Source: Polytrichum commune
Taxonomy: Eukaryota; Streptophyta; Polytrichopsida; Polytrichales; Polytrichaceae
Assembly (NCBI GenBank): GCA_950295325.1
Contig: OX485804.1
Span: forward strand, 65,566,533-65,629,032
DNA: 62,500 nt
Direction of reading: 5' to 3'
The notes below the pieces were generated by a model. That model was not told where the DNA came from and made no database searches. It saw nothing but the letters and a program-made list of their open reading frames with translations. Positions 10,101-22,959 of this stretch are shown here, one piece after another; positions within the stretch are counted from its first letter, which is position 1, and each line of letters starts with the position of its first letter. Position numbers and translations under genes: made by a program.

Positions 10101-13100
10101 TTATTTGTTTTTAAAAATCCAACACTTCAATATAAAATATTATATTATGATAGTCATTTGTTAATAGGGTTTATAAAATGCAATATGTTTTTGGTACATT
10201 AAGACATAAACTAGATACATACTCCCAAAGTGCATAGCCGAGTCACTCGACAAGGTGAAATTTAATAAGACATGATTGGTTTTTTTAACAAGACACAAAG
10301 GCTATATGTGTACGATTGGTAATAATCTACTTCTCGTGATGATATTTGTTGGTAAATTTGTTGTCTACTTAAAGTAATTGCTCGGTTAAAATATTTGCAT
10401 TATATGTATATGGTTGGGATAGGTATTTAACTGGTCCATTGGGACAATTTGTATAAGTTGTATAGGTGTATATAAATAAATTATAGAATTTTAATATGTA
10501 GTGGCATCAACATGTTTATTGAAAGTAATGTATGGACTGAGTGGATTACTATACGTATTATGTGAAGGAATGATGTTACAATTATAAAGATTTTTATTGA
10601 TGAAAGATGACCTATAAATGCGTATTTGCTATGCATAAGAATGAATCAATCTCTTTTATGGCCTTTATATGTCATTATTTGGTGCATATTTGTATGATAT
10701 TATATATTATATTGAAAAAAACTAGAATTTTAAATAAAATATTTTTATACATTTAATGGATTTAGTGGCTCAATATTTATAACGAGGTACATATGATATA
10801 CTAAACATATGATTTACTATAGTATGAAAAAAATTAAAGTTGAATCTACCTAATGGGTGCATAATTATATATATGATAGGGCTTCATATGCAATTAACTA
10901 AGAATTTTATTACCAATAATTTAATGATATAAAATAGTATTCAATATTATTATATACAATATTATATTGTTTGGATTTTTGCTATACACAATTTAATTTT
11001 TTTGTTTTCTTATATTTTATACTTATTTTACTGGTCTAACCATCACCAAATAATCTCACAACACCTCTATGTACTCCAACAAAATAATTAGACCGTTCAA
11101 TCACATCCTGTAGCAATGAAATTTGCTCAGAATAAATTCCACAAGAATTATGAAGACCACAACATACAAAAGTGATTATGACAACCTTATTCAGTTACTT
11201 GTTATAATTCTTAATATTTCTTCATTGATTTTTAAAGGTTCTAAAAATATATTCAAATACAACCCTCCATGAATTCATAATTTAAAAACAATTTAAATGG
11301 GATCAGTGACTATGTCTTTAAAAAAATTAGTATATATAAATGACTAAAATAAATAGAAGTTGAAAATAAACATAATAAAACTTTCAATTCCACCTATTTT
11401 AAAATTTGATCTAAATAATATTCCTCGTCTCCTAAGTTGCATATAAATTTTAGACTATACAAATTGATCAATATCATATACTCCACCAAGGTGTCCTATA
11501 CATACATTCTAGGAAACCCTTCCGAATCGTATTCAACTTGCAAAAGTACATTACAAAATTTATTCCCATTGAAATAAACACAAGACTTAGAATTTAAATT
11601 TCTTTGAGGTCTGCGAGACAAAATAATATGTATGTGTCATCTATATCACCCACTACATTTGGAAATTAATAATATCAATAAAATTATAGATTACATAGTT
11701 AATTTATATCGTGCATGTATGTAGATATATATACCAAATAATTCATGTTGATAAAAAAATATCTTACAAACAATAAGTGTATACATTCTTATAGTAAATT
11801 CCCTCTGACTATGTAATTTTGTCTAGGATTTTATTAGAAAAATCATTCACTAATTGGTATACAACTAATTTCATTTTTTTTCTTAATTAGTTTATGAAGC
11901 CTCACAAACTATGATGTAAAGTAAACACTCCTTAGATTTTCAACCCAATGTTTGGTTTATATTTACATTTTAGTTTATAAATACATTATTATAAGATTCA
12001 GAAGTCTTTGTCATTGAAAATGTCCTAGTTAGTCCTCCTAAATGTTTAACTAGTCCAACACAAATTTAATTGTCATGGAATAGGCAACTTTGATCATTTT
12101 AATGTAGTATTCCTTCTCAAATTCAATACAAAGTGGTCTAAAAGCCAATATGATATTTTAAATTTCTTAATTATTTGAATTTTTTTTAGATTGAGAGGGG
12201 TTTTTTTTTTACTTCTTCATAAAATATTTATAAATTTGAGTCAAAAATTAGAATGCTACAAGATTAATTAGACTAGAAAGATAACTTCAATATCTGCATA
12301 AAAATATAAAATTCATAACAAATAAATTATCGCAAGCTAGCTAAAGGTTAGGATTTGAGATTCAAAATTTAGAAATTAGAGTTCAATGAACTATTAATTT
12401 TTTTATTATTGAACGATGATAATAACATCACTTCCTATTATGAAACAATATCATTCAGTACTACTAAGTTAGTAGACAACAAGTTTTTTTGATCAAGGAT
12501 GGGTTGATTGAGGCGTGGATTGAGGTCAAAAGTGGTTGGATTTGAAAATAGATCACGTAAAATTAAAGAAGTTTAAACGTCTGAATGTTTCAAACCAAGA
12601 ATTTGAACCCTAAGCATTTCATCAATTTTTTACTTAGCAACGCTGAAAGATATTTATAAAAATAGATCTTACATTATTAATGTGAATTGTTTAAATCAAA
12701 AGGTATTTTTGAGGTTCAACATCATTCGCTTCACTCGTTTGATTGTTTTGGCGTGTAGTCACTTCAGATCCTCATAATATCCTAAATTTTTATCCTTCTC
12801 AATTAATTATTGATTGACTTGAGTTTTAAGAATACATCATATAGATGAAGGATTGGCAATGAGGAAATGAAAGAATAAGACCATGATTTTTCTCTGACAA
12901 ACAAATTAATGGATAACTTTGTCACCAAAAGTATGCGACATATTAGAGTGTTTTTAGTACACAAGTAGATAATTTTATTAATTTTTAATACATCAGTGGT
13001 TTAGTTAAATTTATTAACCAAAGAATATATCCTATGGATTATCAAAGTTCACCATCAAGTGGATGTCTCGCTACCTCATGAAAATGGACAAAATATAACA

Positions 13101-13680
13101 TCAACATTGTTTGTAATGATACAGAGATAGATTAAGTGTTGTATTGGTTGTACTTATATATCAAAGTGAAAGGTGGCTTAAAGTCAACGCAATGCACCTA
13201 TGATAATTAATCACGCGTATTTTGATCGTAGTTGAAGGAATTATATCGTGGCTACCCAAAGCTAAAGATAGTGGAAGAGTATGAGCCCAAAATGGTTGCT
13301 CATATTTGTTTTATGTTTAGAATTTACTTAGGATTGCATTTGAAGTCGTTATTGAAACAACTAAAAGTATTAAAAAGATTGAGGCTTGGTGTGGAGTTAT
13401 GTTTTAGGCCTTAGGCTTATTTTGTGTGGTTAATTAGAAGCTTAGTGGCATTAGGGAGTGTTTTGGTTAAGTGAGTGGTGTTTGATGAAGCAAGGTGAAG
13501 GGCCTTGGGTTTAAGTGTTTGCATTGGGACCTATCTTGTTGGTTTAGGGGGTGAGGGTTTAGTGGATAGGATAAGGTCCTATTATGTAGGAGAGGGGTAA
13601 GGGGTTAAGCCCTCCTCGATTTTTGGGTTGTCTCTCTTGTTCTTGTTCTTGTTCTTGTTTTTGGTTGTTGTGTTGTTGTT
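7162..13680. other. long AT-rich region without recognised genes
   Basis: About 6.5 kb of AT-rich DNA. All open frames are short and have no recognisable protein features. The only structures noted are a diverged direct repeat at about 7646-7860 and 7942-8155 (listed separately) and homopolymer runs (for example A around 9481-9493, T around 12200). A decayed long terminal repeat element cannot be excluded. Confidence 0.5.
7646..8155. repeat. diverged direct repeat, two copies of about 210 bp; third copy at 42.75 kb
   Basis: Copy 1 (about 7646-7860) and copy 2 (about 7942-8155) share the order GAGGGAGTTATTG/GAGGGAAATATTG, CATTCATCCAA, TTTGAAATAG/TTTAAAATAAT, CAACATGGAGGTTA/CAACTTGGAGGTTA, then ATTTAAAGACC/TTTTAAAGACC. 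The stretch 42746-42870 shows the same order (GGGAGTTATTGCATACAAGC, TCTCATTCATC, TTGAAATGGTATG). It is a dispersed repeat of unknown type. Confidence 0.6.
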
Positions 13681-14345
13681 GAGAGTAGAGCTGGGATTAG
13701 ACTAAGGAGCTGCGACAGTAGAGACGCGCTTAGACAAGGAGATGCGACAATAGAGGTTGGGCCTCAGATACAGAATTTGCGACAGTAGAGCTGGGATTAG
13801 ACTAAGGAGCTGCGACAGTAGAGTTGGGCTTAGACAAGGAGCTGCGACAGTAGAGCTGGGCTTAGACAAGGATCTGCGACAGTAGAGCTGGGCTTAGACA
13901 AGGAGCTGCGACAGTAGAGCTGGGCTTAGACAAGGATCTGCGACAGTAGAGCTGGGCTTAGACAAGGAGCTGCGACAGTAGAGGTTGGGCCTCAAATACA
14001 TAAGCTGCGACAGTAGATTTGGGATTATACTAAGGAGTTGCGACAGTAGAGGCTGGGCCTCAAATACATAAGCTGCAACAGTAGAGTTGGGATTATACTA
14101 AGGAGTTGCGACAATAGAGCTAGGCTTAGACAAGGAGCTGCGACAGTAGAGGTTGGGCTTCAAATACATAAGCTGCGACAGTAGAGCTGGGCTTAGACAA
14201 GGAGCTGCGATAGTAGAGGCTGGGACTTAGACTAAGGAGCTGCGACAGTAGAGGTTGGGCCTTAGACTAAGGAGCTGCGGCAGTAGAGGCTGGGCTTAGA
14301 CTAAGGAGTTGTGACAGTAGAGGTTGGGCTTAGACTAAAGAGCTG
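13681..14345. repeat. minisatellite, about 32-34-bp unit, roughly 20 copies
   Basis: Tandem array of a unit close to GAGCTGGGCTTAGACAAGGA followed by GCTGCGACAGTA. Two variant forms are interspersed, one containing GGCCTCAAATACATAAG instead of the TTAGACAAGG part. Because unit lengths of 32 and 34 are mixed and are not multiples of three, the array is unlikely to be coding. It is preceded by a short CTTGTT microsatellite (13640-13662). Confidence 0.9.
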
Positions 14346-17300
14346 GAGCATCCAACGGCTGATGGCTAATTAAGAGTCAAAGTTGGCTAATGGATTGAGG
14401 CCCGTGACGGGTGATGACGGGTGTAACCCCGAACCCACACATCGTAGTTCCTTTAAGTAATAATGGGTACTGGAGTGATAAAAGGGAGGGGTGTAGTAGT
14501 GCTCACACTACATTATTTTATGGTTAGTCACCTAAGCTTAGAAGGATGGATTAGTTAGATAATTAGCTATCCGTGTAATCGGGTGTGCACTTGTGTGGGG
14601 TGTTGATAGGGGGTGTTAAGAGAGCAATAATAGAGAAAAGCGTTTGTCAACGCTTGTACTCATGATATGGAATAAATTGGTGTGACCAAATGGATGTGTG
14701 ATGTAATGGGGAGGAATGATGTTGGAAGGATTAACTAGGACGAATATGAATGTGAGACCCACGCCCTCACCCGGACTAGGACGCATAAGGGTGGGTGGTT
14801 TGGCCTCACAAAGAGAGATCATGGGCAAGTTTTGAAAAATGGAATCCGAATTTATATGCAACATAAGGTAGTATTGCAATAGAGATGCGGAGTGCATGCC
14901 CAACTACGAGAATTCACGTGAATGTGAAGTGGAAGCCACAACAAAGGGCGTGGATCTTTTGATTCCAAATTGGTTTTTGTGTTGCCAATCTATAATCTCG
15001 AAGCACTTACTATTATCATTTATCAATGAAATTGGCAAATATTCACTTTTATAAACTACCGTCACTAAATTTTTAAAAAAATTTAAAATATTAATCTATT
15101 CATTTAGTATGTGATGAATGGTTGTGTGTGAAGGGCTCAACTACTTGGGTCTCTTCATTTGTGCTCTCTGAGCTCTTGTATTTAGTTTTGGTACTTTAGC
15201 AATCTTTCTCAATCTATTACCTTAAGACCTTTTTTTAATCACTCAAAATCTCCTAGCTCCAAATCATTATTGGATTTCTCTTTGTTTTTCATCTTTCTTT
15301 CAAATCTCTCGAAAGCATTATCACTCTTAGCTTTTTGACTATGAATATTATGGGATCTTACTTAGTCTTTTATATCTCTTGGGTTTCTTTTAAATTTTAG
15401 ATCTCATTCTTAGTTTCATCACTTTAAAGCATTATTGGAACTCTTTTACCCTCTCAATTTTCTATTTGATACCACTTAGATAATTTCTCTTAATCATAGA
15501 TCTCTCTTAATTACAAATCTCTCTTGTTTGTTTTCATTTTATACTTTATCAATGGCTCGGATTATTACATCATCCACAAAATGATATTTCCACTATACCT
15601 TAACATATGGACATTTAATAATACAAACTAGTGGTTATGAAATTAAATACAACAAATTAGGGTCTCATCATATAATGAGCTCTCAGCTGATATCCTAAAT
15701 CTTTGGTCATTTGCCAACCACACCTAGTTGTTAAGCGTTCATATACAATAAGTTAGGGTATCAACATGTAATAAGCTCTTAATTGATATGCCAATCTTTG
15801 ATTATTTGACAAAATCCATTTTTTTGTTGTTCATTTTCTTTGATACCCTAATATGAACTTGTATTATTAGATCATCTATAAAATGATATCTTTACTATAC
15901 CATTACATATGCTCATCTAATAGCATAACTAGTAGTTAGAAGTGTAGGCACAATAAATTCAAGTATCATTTAACAACCCAACTTAGTAAGTGGGAATATA
16001 AACATATGGATCTAGAATATTGACATGTAATGAAAAAAATTAAATGAAATCGTCCCCTGACAAAAACAAAGCTTGCAAGAGGTTGTTGCAAGGGTACATC
16101 CCATGATTCAAGTTTTGATGCCTAGACCCAAAAGAATCACAATTTGTAAACCCATAAAATTTGCTCAAAATATCTAATGTATCATCCCAAGAGCCTTTGA
16201 AATGTTATGTGATCATCTTGTTCATTGATTTCAAAGTCTACACAAATGGGGGGGGGGTAAAGTTTGGAAATTCCTATCTTGGGATCCAAATAAGAATTTT
16301 CAAAGATGTAGGGCTGGTAGAAGTTGAACACTTGAAAACACCATTGCAACTAGGTTCAATGATTTTTTTTCTTACCATTGACAATAAAGTTATCCATTTA
16401 TTAAACATGGTTTTTGTTAGGAGCTGGTCTTTTTTTTCATCAGTTGTCCTTCATTGAAAAATATTGTATGCAAAAGGCATGCAAAACAACCAACTCCATA
16501 CCAAAACTCCTCTTGAACTAAAGATAACTATAATGAAGCTTAATTTTTCTTATAAAGTTGCACACAACACATTCCTTGTAATAAGGTCCTTAGACGAAGT
16601 ATCATAACATTGCTCAATGTTGCAAGTCTAGTATGTTTCCAATACTTGTAATGATGTTAGGTGTGACCATTTGAAGTATGGACCATTCTAGCTTGGCAAT
16701 GTTGAGCTCAAATAAACGGTACCCTTCCCAGTTTGTAGGCTACATTATATAGGCAAAGGCCCATACAATCAACAAACATGTGACATGTCATTAATTTCAA
16801 CCAAGAACCCCTACACAACAAAGTGAATGCTACTATTGCACTACAATGTCAAACCGAAATGTTGTTCATCATAATAATTGAGTGCTATATTATGGCATTG
16901 TGTCAGGGCCCCACAAAACAAGCGCAAACTATTGAGTAATGTTGCAATGTTGAAAATAAAAATGATGGTTTTTTCCTCCCAAAAGACACTCCACACTTAC
17001 ATATACCAAAATAAGCATTCAAAATATAAACATTGTTATTTGTTTATGTGTTGTGAACCATTTTTGAAAATTCCATTGCATATTCCAATACGTAAAAGCA
17101 ATGCAAAGCCAAGCTTAAGACTGGGACACCATATCTATTTTATTCATGCACTTGAATGAAGTCATCGAACCCAAATACTACACATGTGTGTTTATGGTGT
17201 TCATTCCTTGATCCTCACCGAAGCACATACCAATTAAAATACGCATGCCCAATTGAGAAAAGTAACCGAACAACACCCGCATACCTCACGCCTAGTTTGG

Positions 17301-18204
17301 CACAAAGTAGATGAATTAGTATCGCGGAAGCACATTAGGGTAGCAAAATTGGTTAGTCAGTACACCACACCACACTAGATGTTGTATTTAATGTCAAAAG
17401 GTATTTTATGTCATTGTGGTGACTTTTCTAATAACACTTCTCATGACTAAGTTCATAGATGATTTCATAGATGATTGAAATTTGGATAAAATCCATGCCA
17501 ATTATTGAACAACGTTTGGTCTTTTCTACATCCTAACAATTTTGTAATGAAACATTGTCATGGATGATTGAAATTTGGATGAAAAAACACTCAATACATG
17601 AGAATGATTACGACTCTGTAAATCTATAATACCCAATTTGTTTTTACAAGGAATGACAAATATTGTTGGGTTTACATGTAGTGTTGGTGACACTACACAG
17701 GCGGTTGACGACTAGTATTGAGCAAGACAATATTTAGTGTAGCCTATCTCTTGACTGCCTGCTAATTAGTTCCAACTTATTCCAACAAATGAAATGATGG
17801 TAAGCACTAAGTTATCTATCATAAGAACGTAAGTAGTACTTAAGGAGCATAACTTCTCCCAATCATTCCAGAACCACACTCAAATAATCGTGTGTCCTAT
17901 GCCTCATCATGGCCGTCTACTGCCTATCTTAGGGAAAATTAATTGACTTTGCTTCAGTGAACTACTGAAGTAATTGTCAGTCTTGGATTCCATGCTTTGT
18001 ATTCTGGGAGACCCTACTTTCTTGTTAAGACGTACTACGTGTTGGTAAGGTATTAAGTATTAAGTAAGGTAAGTAGACGGTGCTTAATTCAAACCGTCAC
18101 TTTAAGTGCTGAGCTGAGCATATCTATGTGTATATATATTATTATTAGACCGCATGTTTATAAATGATCCTCATTAACAATTGACAAGGGCATCTGTTTC
18201 ATTA
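14346..18204. other. AT-rich region, no recognised gene, some local repeats
   Basis: 14346-15000 follows the minisatellite and may belong to the same old element (GTGACGGGTGATGACGGGTG near 14404). At 15550-15960 two related words recur: a block around TCATCCACAAAATGATAT, and a block around ACAAATTAGGGTCTCATCAT, each present twice with divergence. A short stretch at 17255-17300 resembles 27831-27880 (AACCGAACAACACCC / AACCGAATAACACCC). No protein was recognised in the frames at 16161-16457 or 16878-17159. Confidence 0.45.
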
Positions 18205-18577
18205 GCCCTAGACTTGATCACATCTTCATTCAGCTGGGTCCCGTCCCTCCTACGCCTCTTTCACTGCCTGGTCTTCCTACCCGCACGTGCGTGGGACCTT
18301 TTTCCCATTGGGAACCAATGTGACCGTCACTTAAGCTATTAAGCACCTGATCACTTAAGTCATTAAGCTCCTTTGGCATGTGAAGGAACTCCATCAATTA
18401 ACTTGGGAATAATGAAAGTGATGTCAACTTGAATACTTGTAGTTTTGACTGGGTATTGTCACATTGGTTCCCAATGAGGAAGAGCTCCCACGCAAGTGCG
18501 GGCAGGAAGACCGGGCACTAAAGGAGGTGTGGGAGGGGCAGGGCCTAGCCAAATGAAGATGTGATCTAGCCCAGGGC
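18205..18577. mobile_element. MITE with about 110-bp terminal inverted repeats (copy 1)
   Basis: The left arm (18205-18320) carries GATCACATCTTCATTCAGCT, CTTCCTACCCGCACGTGCGT and GGGAACCAATGTGAC. The right arm (about 18457-18577) is its reverse complement with scattered mismatches. The core (18320-18457) contains TTAAGTCATTAAGCTCC. The whole element matches 51804-52184 end to end. No exact target duplication is seen at this copy. No coding capacity. Confidence 0.8.
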
Positions 18578-18650
18578 ACTTCACTAGAGTAGTCTTGTTC
18601 AGGATATTTTGGGCAAAAATTGATTGAGATTCAAGTGTTTCCAAGTCTAA

Positions 18651-19141
18651 GGGCCACTTCACACATCGGACCAAGAGCCCGTGACCATTACACTTTAAGC
18701 ATTCTCATTGGTGGAAAAGGCAAAGCCGGTCCAAGTTTGCTTCACACTATGCTTGAGGGACCAACGGAGTATGTGAATGCAAGATGGATGTAAAGTCTAC
18801 ATGGATTCCTACATGGCATTGAATGGATCATGTTTCATGGTCACTTGGTCTACTTTCAGAAACCACCTCTTGGAGGTAGGCCTAGCACAAAACCGGGAAA
18901 CCATAGCACTCCGAACACTCACAACTGTCGATTTATTATATTTGATCATGTGTGAGGACCTGCATGAATAAAAATTTATCGAAAAAGCATTTGGTTGAGG
19001 GCCCGGTCACGTATGACTTCACACTACACTTGAGGGCCGTGACCACACTACATGATTTTGGAGGTGTCTTGGGACGGCCTTTGGACACTTTCTTTTGGGC
19101 TCTCACAATCTCATGGTCTTGGTTCGTGTGTGAAGTGACCC
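18651..19141. mobile_element. Harbinger-like non-autonomous element
   Basis: Inverted ends: GGGCCACTTCACACATCGGA at the left, and the reverse complement of the right end reads GGGTCACTTCACACACGAAC. The element is bounded by TAA on both sides (18648-18650 and 19142-19144), the 3-bp TWA duplication typical of PIF/Harbinger. Short frames inside show no known domain. Confidence 0.7.
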
Positions 19142-19269
19142 TAACTGGTTACATGTTGGTATCTCCTACACCAAGACAACATACTCCTAGATCATTACCT
19201 AATCCTAATAGCACAATATCACACAAAAGCCCTAAAACTCAAAACCCAAGCATATGACACATACCTTAA

Positions 19270-20127
19270 GAGCATCGCCACCCGTGGGCGCCAACGGCCC
19301 CGGTGGTCGCCCCCCTGAAGGTGCTATCCCTGGCCCCGCCAGCTGGGCCCCGGTCCACCCCCCACCCACAGCCGGTCCTCGCCCACCTTGACCTACATAA
19401 TTAAGGGGATATTCGGAAAAGAAGATGATGTAGCTGTCTTACTTTCAGGTAGTCCTGAATCTTTTCAAGGCCAGCTTTCTTTGTAAGAACCTGCAGGCCC
19501 AAGAAATCGCTCAAGAAATTGCAACCAGAACTGCATAATGTGTACCAACTGTGAAACCACAGGTAAGAGTCGGAAGAGCATTTCTTAATTAACTTCAAGA
19601 GATACAGAATAAGGTTTCTTCACATTAATACAAGTAACATGAATTATGGACATAGTTTGTTGACAAATCCATACTGACACCATAAAAGGACTCCGTTGCT
19701 ACAAAGAGAACAAATACAATGACTCTAACACACTGCTCGGAAAGAATCCAAATATAAAATATTGAGAATTCACATATGAGAGATTGAGACAGCAACTTGC
19801 CACAAGCAATTTGAGTGTCATTGTTGTTGAGGCCTGTCACGGAAGCTCCACTGTAAGAAGCACAAGCGCACATTTGAGGCAACCCTAGGAGCTGGCTTCC
19901 ACCTCATTCCTCCCACCATTTCCTCCTCAACAGATAAAAAAAGAAGAAGTCACCACCTGCAGAATCCTAGGCGCCCTATGTGAACGAGTTCTTCACGGCA
20001 GCCTGCCGGTCAAGTTCGGTGCGTTGCCGTGGCCTGCCTCGAAGTGACCGTCCAACGGGTCACGGTGGGGAGCTCCTGGAAGCCCGGGCCGCGTTGGGCA
20101 CTGTTGGTGTCCACGCTGGCGATGCTC
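19270..20127. mobile_element. Harbinger-like element with GC-rich ends, inserted beside or in the LINE
   Basis: Left end GAGCATCGCCACCCGTGGGC; reverse complement of the right end GAGCATCGCCAGCGTGGACA. GAGCATC-type ends are familiar from plant PIF/Harbinger elements. Both ends are flanked by TTAA (19266-19269 and 20128-20131), compatible with a TTA/TAA target duplication. About 130 bp at each end is strongly GC-rich, unlike the surroundings. Inner minus-strand frames (19401-19598 and 19625-19882) have ordinary protein-like composition and could be captured host sequence, but I do not recognise them. Confidence 0.65.
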
Positions 20128-21102
20128 TTAACCACACCCAAACAAAGGATAACAAATTCATACAACCCCCACTGAAAATCACCAACCTTACAATAACCAC
20201 CCAAGAGTGCAACCCACACAAGGACATCCTCGTAAATAGACCTACCATACAAGTACTAGCAATAGAATCCCACATATACGACCAGAGCGGTAAATACATG
20301 GCCACCATCACTACCAAAAAACTTCACTAGCTATGGAACATATACTCTCACAACAATCTACCACACCTAACTAACTTCCTGCAACCCCTACCACAAGACT
20401 TTGAAACGGAAATTTTATGGCTTGTACAAAGATACATGACTATACTCTTCAAGAAAAAACCAAAAATCATACAACCCAACAATAACCATTACACACTACA
20501 CCCGGAAATCACCAAATTCTTAATAAAATCCTTTAAGATCACACACTCGTACTATTCCTCCCCACTTACCTGCCCCATACAAATCACGCAATATAATTCA
20601 CAATTGAGACATAATCTTTGGCTCCCTGGGCCACACCAAATCTTCCAGATGGAAAGGAATAGGCCTAGCGCATCCTACATAACATAACACGACTCTAGAA
20701 GCTATACACTGGGCTTGAATGGCAGACAAAGAAGATAAACACACAATCACCATATTAATAGTCAACCATAATGATTGGACAACACAACAAATCCCAATCG
20801 CCACAAACACATACATACATATAGTAGCAACTATCCCTCCTCATGCTATACACTACGACCCCACACCATAATGGCCAAAATACTATAAACACGTGGAGAC
20901 ATTCCTTACATCAATAATATGCATACATAATCAAGCAAACTTAACAACACACCTACAAACCCCACATAAACTACACCAAGTACCATTGAACACAATTAAC
21001 ACACACATAGATACATACCCCATTAAACCCAATCCCCCCCCCCCCCACACACACACACTACCACGTCAAATTCTCCAAAACATGGAAATATACCCCCAAA
21101 AC

Positions 21103-21507
21103 CAGAGCCCTACATCGGGCGCCCATACCCATACCCATGCCCATGCCCATACCCACCCATGCCCATGGGTTTTGGGTGGGCATGGGTGCAATATTATTGT
21201 TCATGGGCGGGCATGGGTGGGCATGGCTGCGCTATTATTGTTCATCGGCGGGCATGGGTGGGCATGGGTGGGGCATAATTACACAATTACACAATTACAC
21301 AATACACATTACATAATTTTTGAATACATGGGCGCAATTTGAATAGCATGGGTGGGCATGGGTGGGCACATGTCATGCTATGTGTGGGCATGGGTGGGCA
21401 TGGGTGCGCACATGTCATGCTATGGGTGGGCATGGGTGGGCATAGGTCGTTGCTGATGGGCATGGTCTGGGTATGGGTGCAATTAGAAAGGAAAATGTTG
21501 GGCTCTG
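21103..21507. mobile_element. hAT-like non-autonomous element with internal minisatellite
   Basis: Ends CAGAGCCCTACAT (21103-21115) and ATGTTGGGCTCTG (21495-21507) are inverted repeats with one mismatch. They are flanked by a perfect 8-bp duplication CCCAAAAC (21095-21102 and 21508-21515). Removing the element restores the LINE reading frame (IYPQNQ then HSQPRRHHK). The interior is mostly a minisatellite of GGGCATGGGTG-type units (about 21120-21480), first in one orientation and then the other. Confidence 0.9.
21120..21480. repeat. minisatellite of 11-12-bp GGGCATGGGTG units
   Basis: The array starts as CCCATACCCATGCCC and switches near 21165 to the reverse-complement orientation, then runs as GGGTGGGCATGGGTGGGCAT with AT-rich interruptions (ACAATTACACAATTACAC at about 21280). 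It fills the hAT-like element. The open frames across it are products of the repeat. Confidence 0.85.
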
Positions 21508-21605
21508 CCCAAAACCAACACTCCCAACCTAGAAGACATCACAAAGACACCACTACCAACCAAATACAACCACATCCACCCGGCCAGGGATTTGTGGCAC
21601 TCAAG

Positions 21606-22880
21606 TAATGTCATCCAGTAACAAAAATTGGATAAGTCCATCAAGAAACTTGGATGGAGCTTACTTTAATGAAACGCCTATGAGTTGGCATGTAAAACCT
21701 ATTTTCTCCCTCATAGCTATTGTGAATTATTAGCTATATTGTAAATATCAATTAGTTGGCAAGGGGCAATGATGTGGCCTTGGATGCCCTAAGCCTATTT
21801 TCTAACCTCTCATGAGTTGTTTCCAAGGCCATGATGTGGCTTTGAATTCCATATGATCATTTCGATAAATATCGCAAGATATCAACATGTGCAACATATA
21901 ATTATGATGTGTTGTCATAGACATTTTTTTGGTTCATAATTCATTTATTTTGCACAGTTGTGATTGCTCAAATTTTGTAATATGTCAAAATAATATATAT
22001 CACCTTATGGTAAATTGGTGAACTTAAAAGATCAATTCAATAATAATAATAATAATAATAATGAAATTTATTTGAAAATAATTAATATATACCATGCAAT
22101 TTTAAATATAATACAATATATGACAAGGATAAAATATTACAATAATTTAGATATGCTATAGTCAGAAACTTATGATTTTTTGAGTATACCCCATCCATAA
22201 CATTGTCCCATAAGTCTAATTCCAAATAATATACCATCTATTTATACCTCATATTATATTACCTAAAAATAACATTGATTTTTATATAATAATATTTTTA
22301 TATGTTTTATATTCTATCTTCATTGTTTCATTTTGGTCATCTTATGAACACTTGCACTAATCTATCATTAGAATGACAAAGATAATTTTAAATGGTAAGT
22401 CACAAAATTATAACCTCAATGTTAATGAGGATTTTATAATGTTTAAGACCTCCAAGTTAATTATGTGCTTTATTGATGGTTTCACTTTCGGAATGAAATC
22501 CCAATCAATTGCTTATTTACAAATTGGAAGTGCGCATATATATTGGATTTTAGACTTTGAAGGTGAAGTGCACTCAATATGGGATTTGTAGTCAAGCCAC
22601 CTTCAAGAATGCAAGGGCAATGTTTTTTTTGAAGTTGGACAGGATGGGCAACAATTTTCGGTCGGGTTCAAAAATTTGTTTTAAAAATAACTAGACTAGT
22701 AATGGTAGGTTGGCAACACATGATGCACCCACTTGCTTTTATATGTGGCAATTTTAAAAAAAATTCTAACCCCCTTTGTATTATTGCCTTAAGTATTAGA
22801 TTAAACTAGGATTATTTAGAACTACTAAAACTTGGTATTTTTGAAACCCTTGAGACAAGAAGCCGACGACGTAAGGTTGT
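21606..22880. other. AT-rich insertion or deletion scar within the LINE
   Basis: LINE similarity stops after GQGFVALK (about 21605) and resumes near 22885, just before RNase H. The intervening 1.27 kb is AT-rich, contains a TAA microsatellite (22039-22062), and has no recognisable protein. The 3.2-3.98 kb copy joins the two LINE parts with a short linker only, which suggests that this stretch was inserted; terminal repeats were not found. Confidence 0.45.
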
Positions 22881-22959
22881 GTCTAAAGTGGTTCATCTCA
22901 TCCGCAAAGATGAATGAACTCTCACTAATGAAAATACATGAGTGCCACGAATCCCCGGT

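Noticed and set aside
13681-14345. CRISPR-like appearance of regularly spaced repeats
   Set aside because: The units are directly adjacent with no unique spacers, and the surroundings are plant nuclear DNA.
20598-20900. Possible adenine methyltransferase-like domain in the LINE
   Set aside because: Only a loose pattern resemblance; the catalytic (D/N)PP(Y/F) motif is not visible, so it is not called and is mentioned only as a question.
20893-21342. 149-residue plus-strand frame
   Set aside because: It runs from LINE relic into the GGGCATGGGTG minisatellite, so it is an artefact of the repeat.
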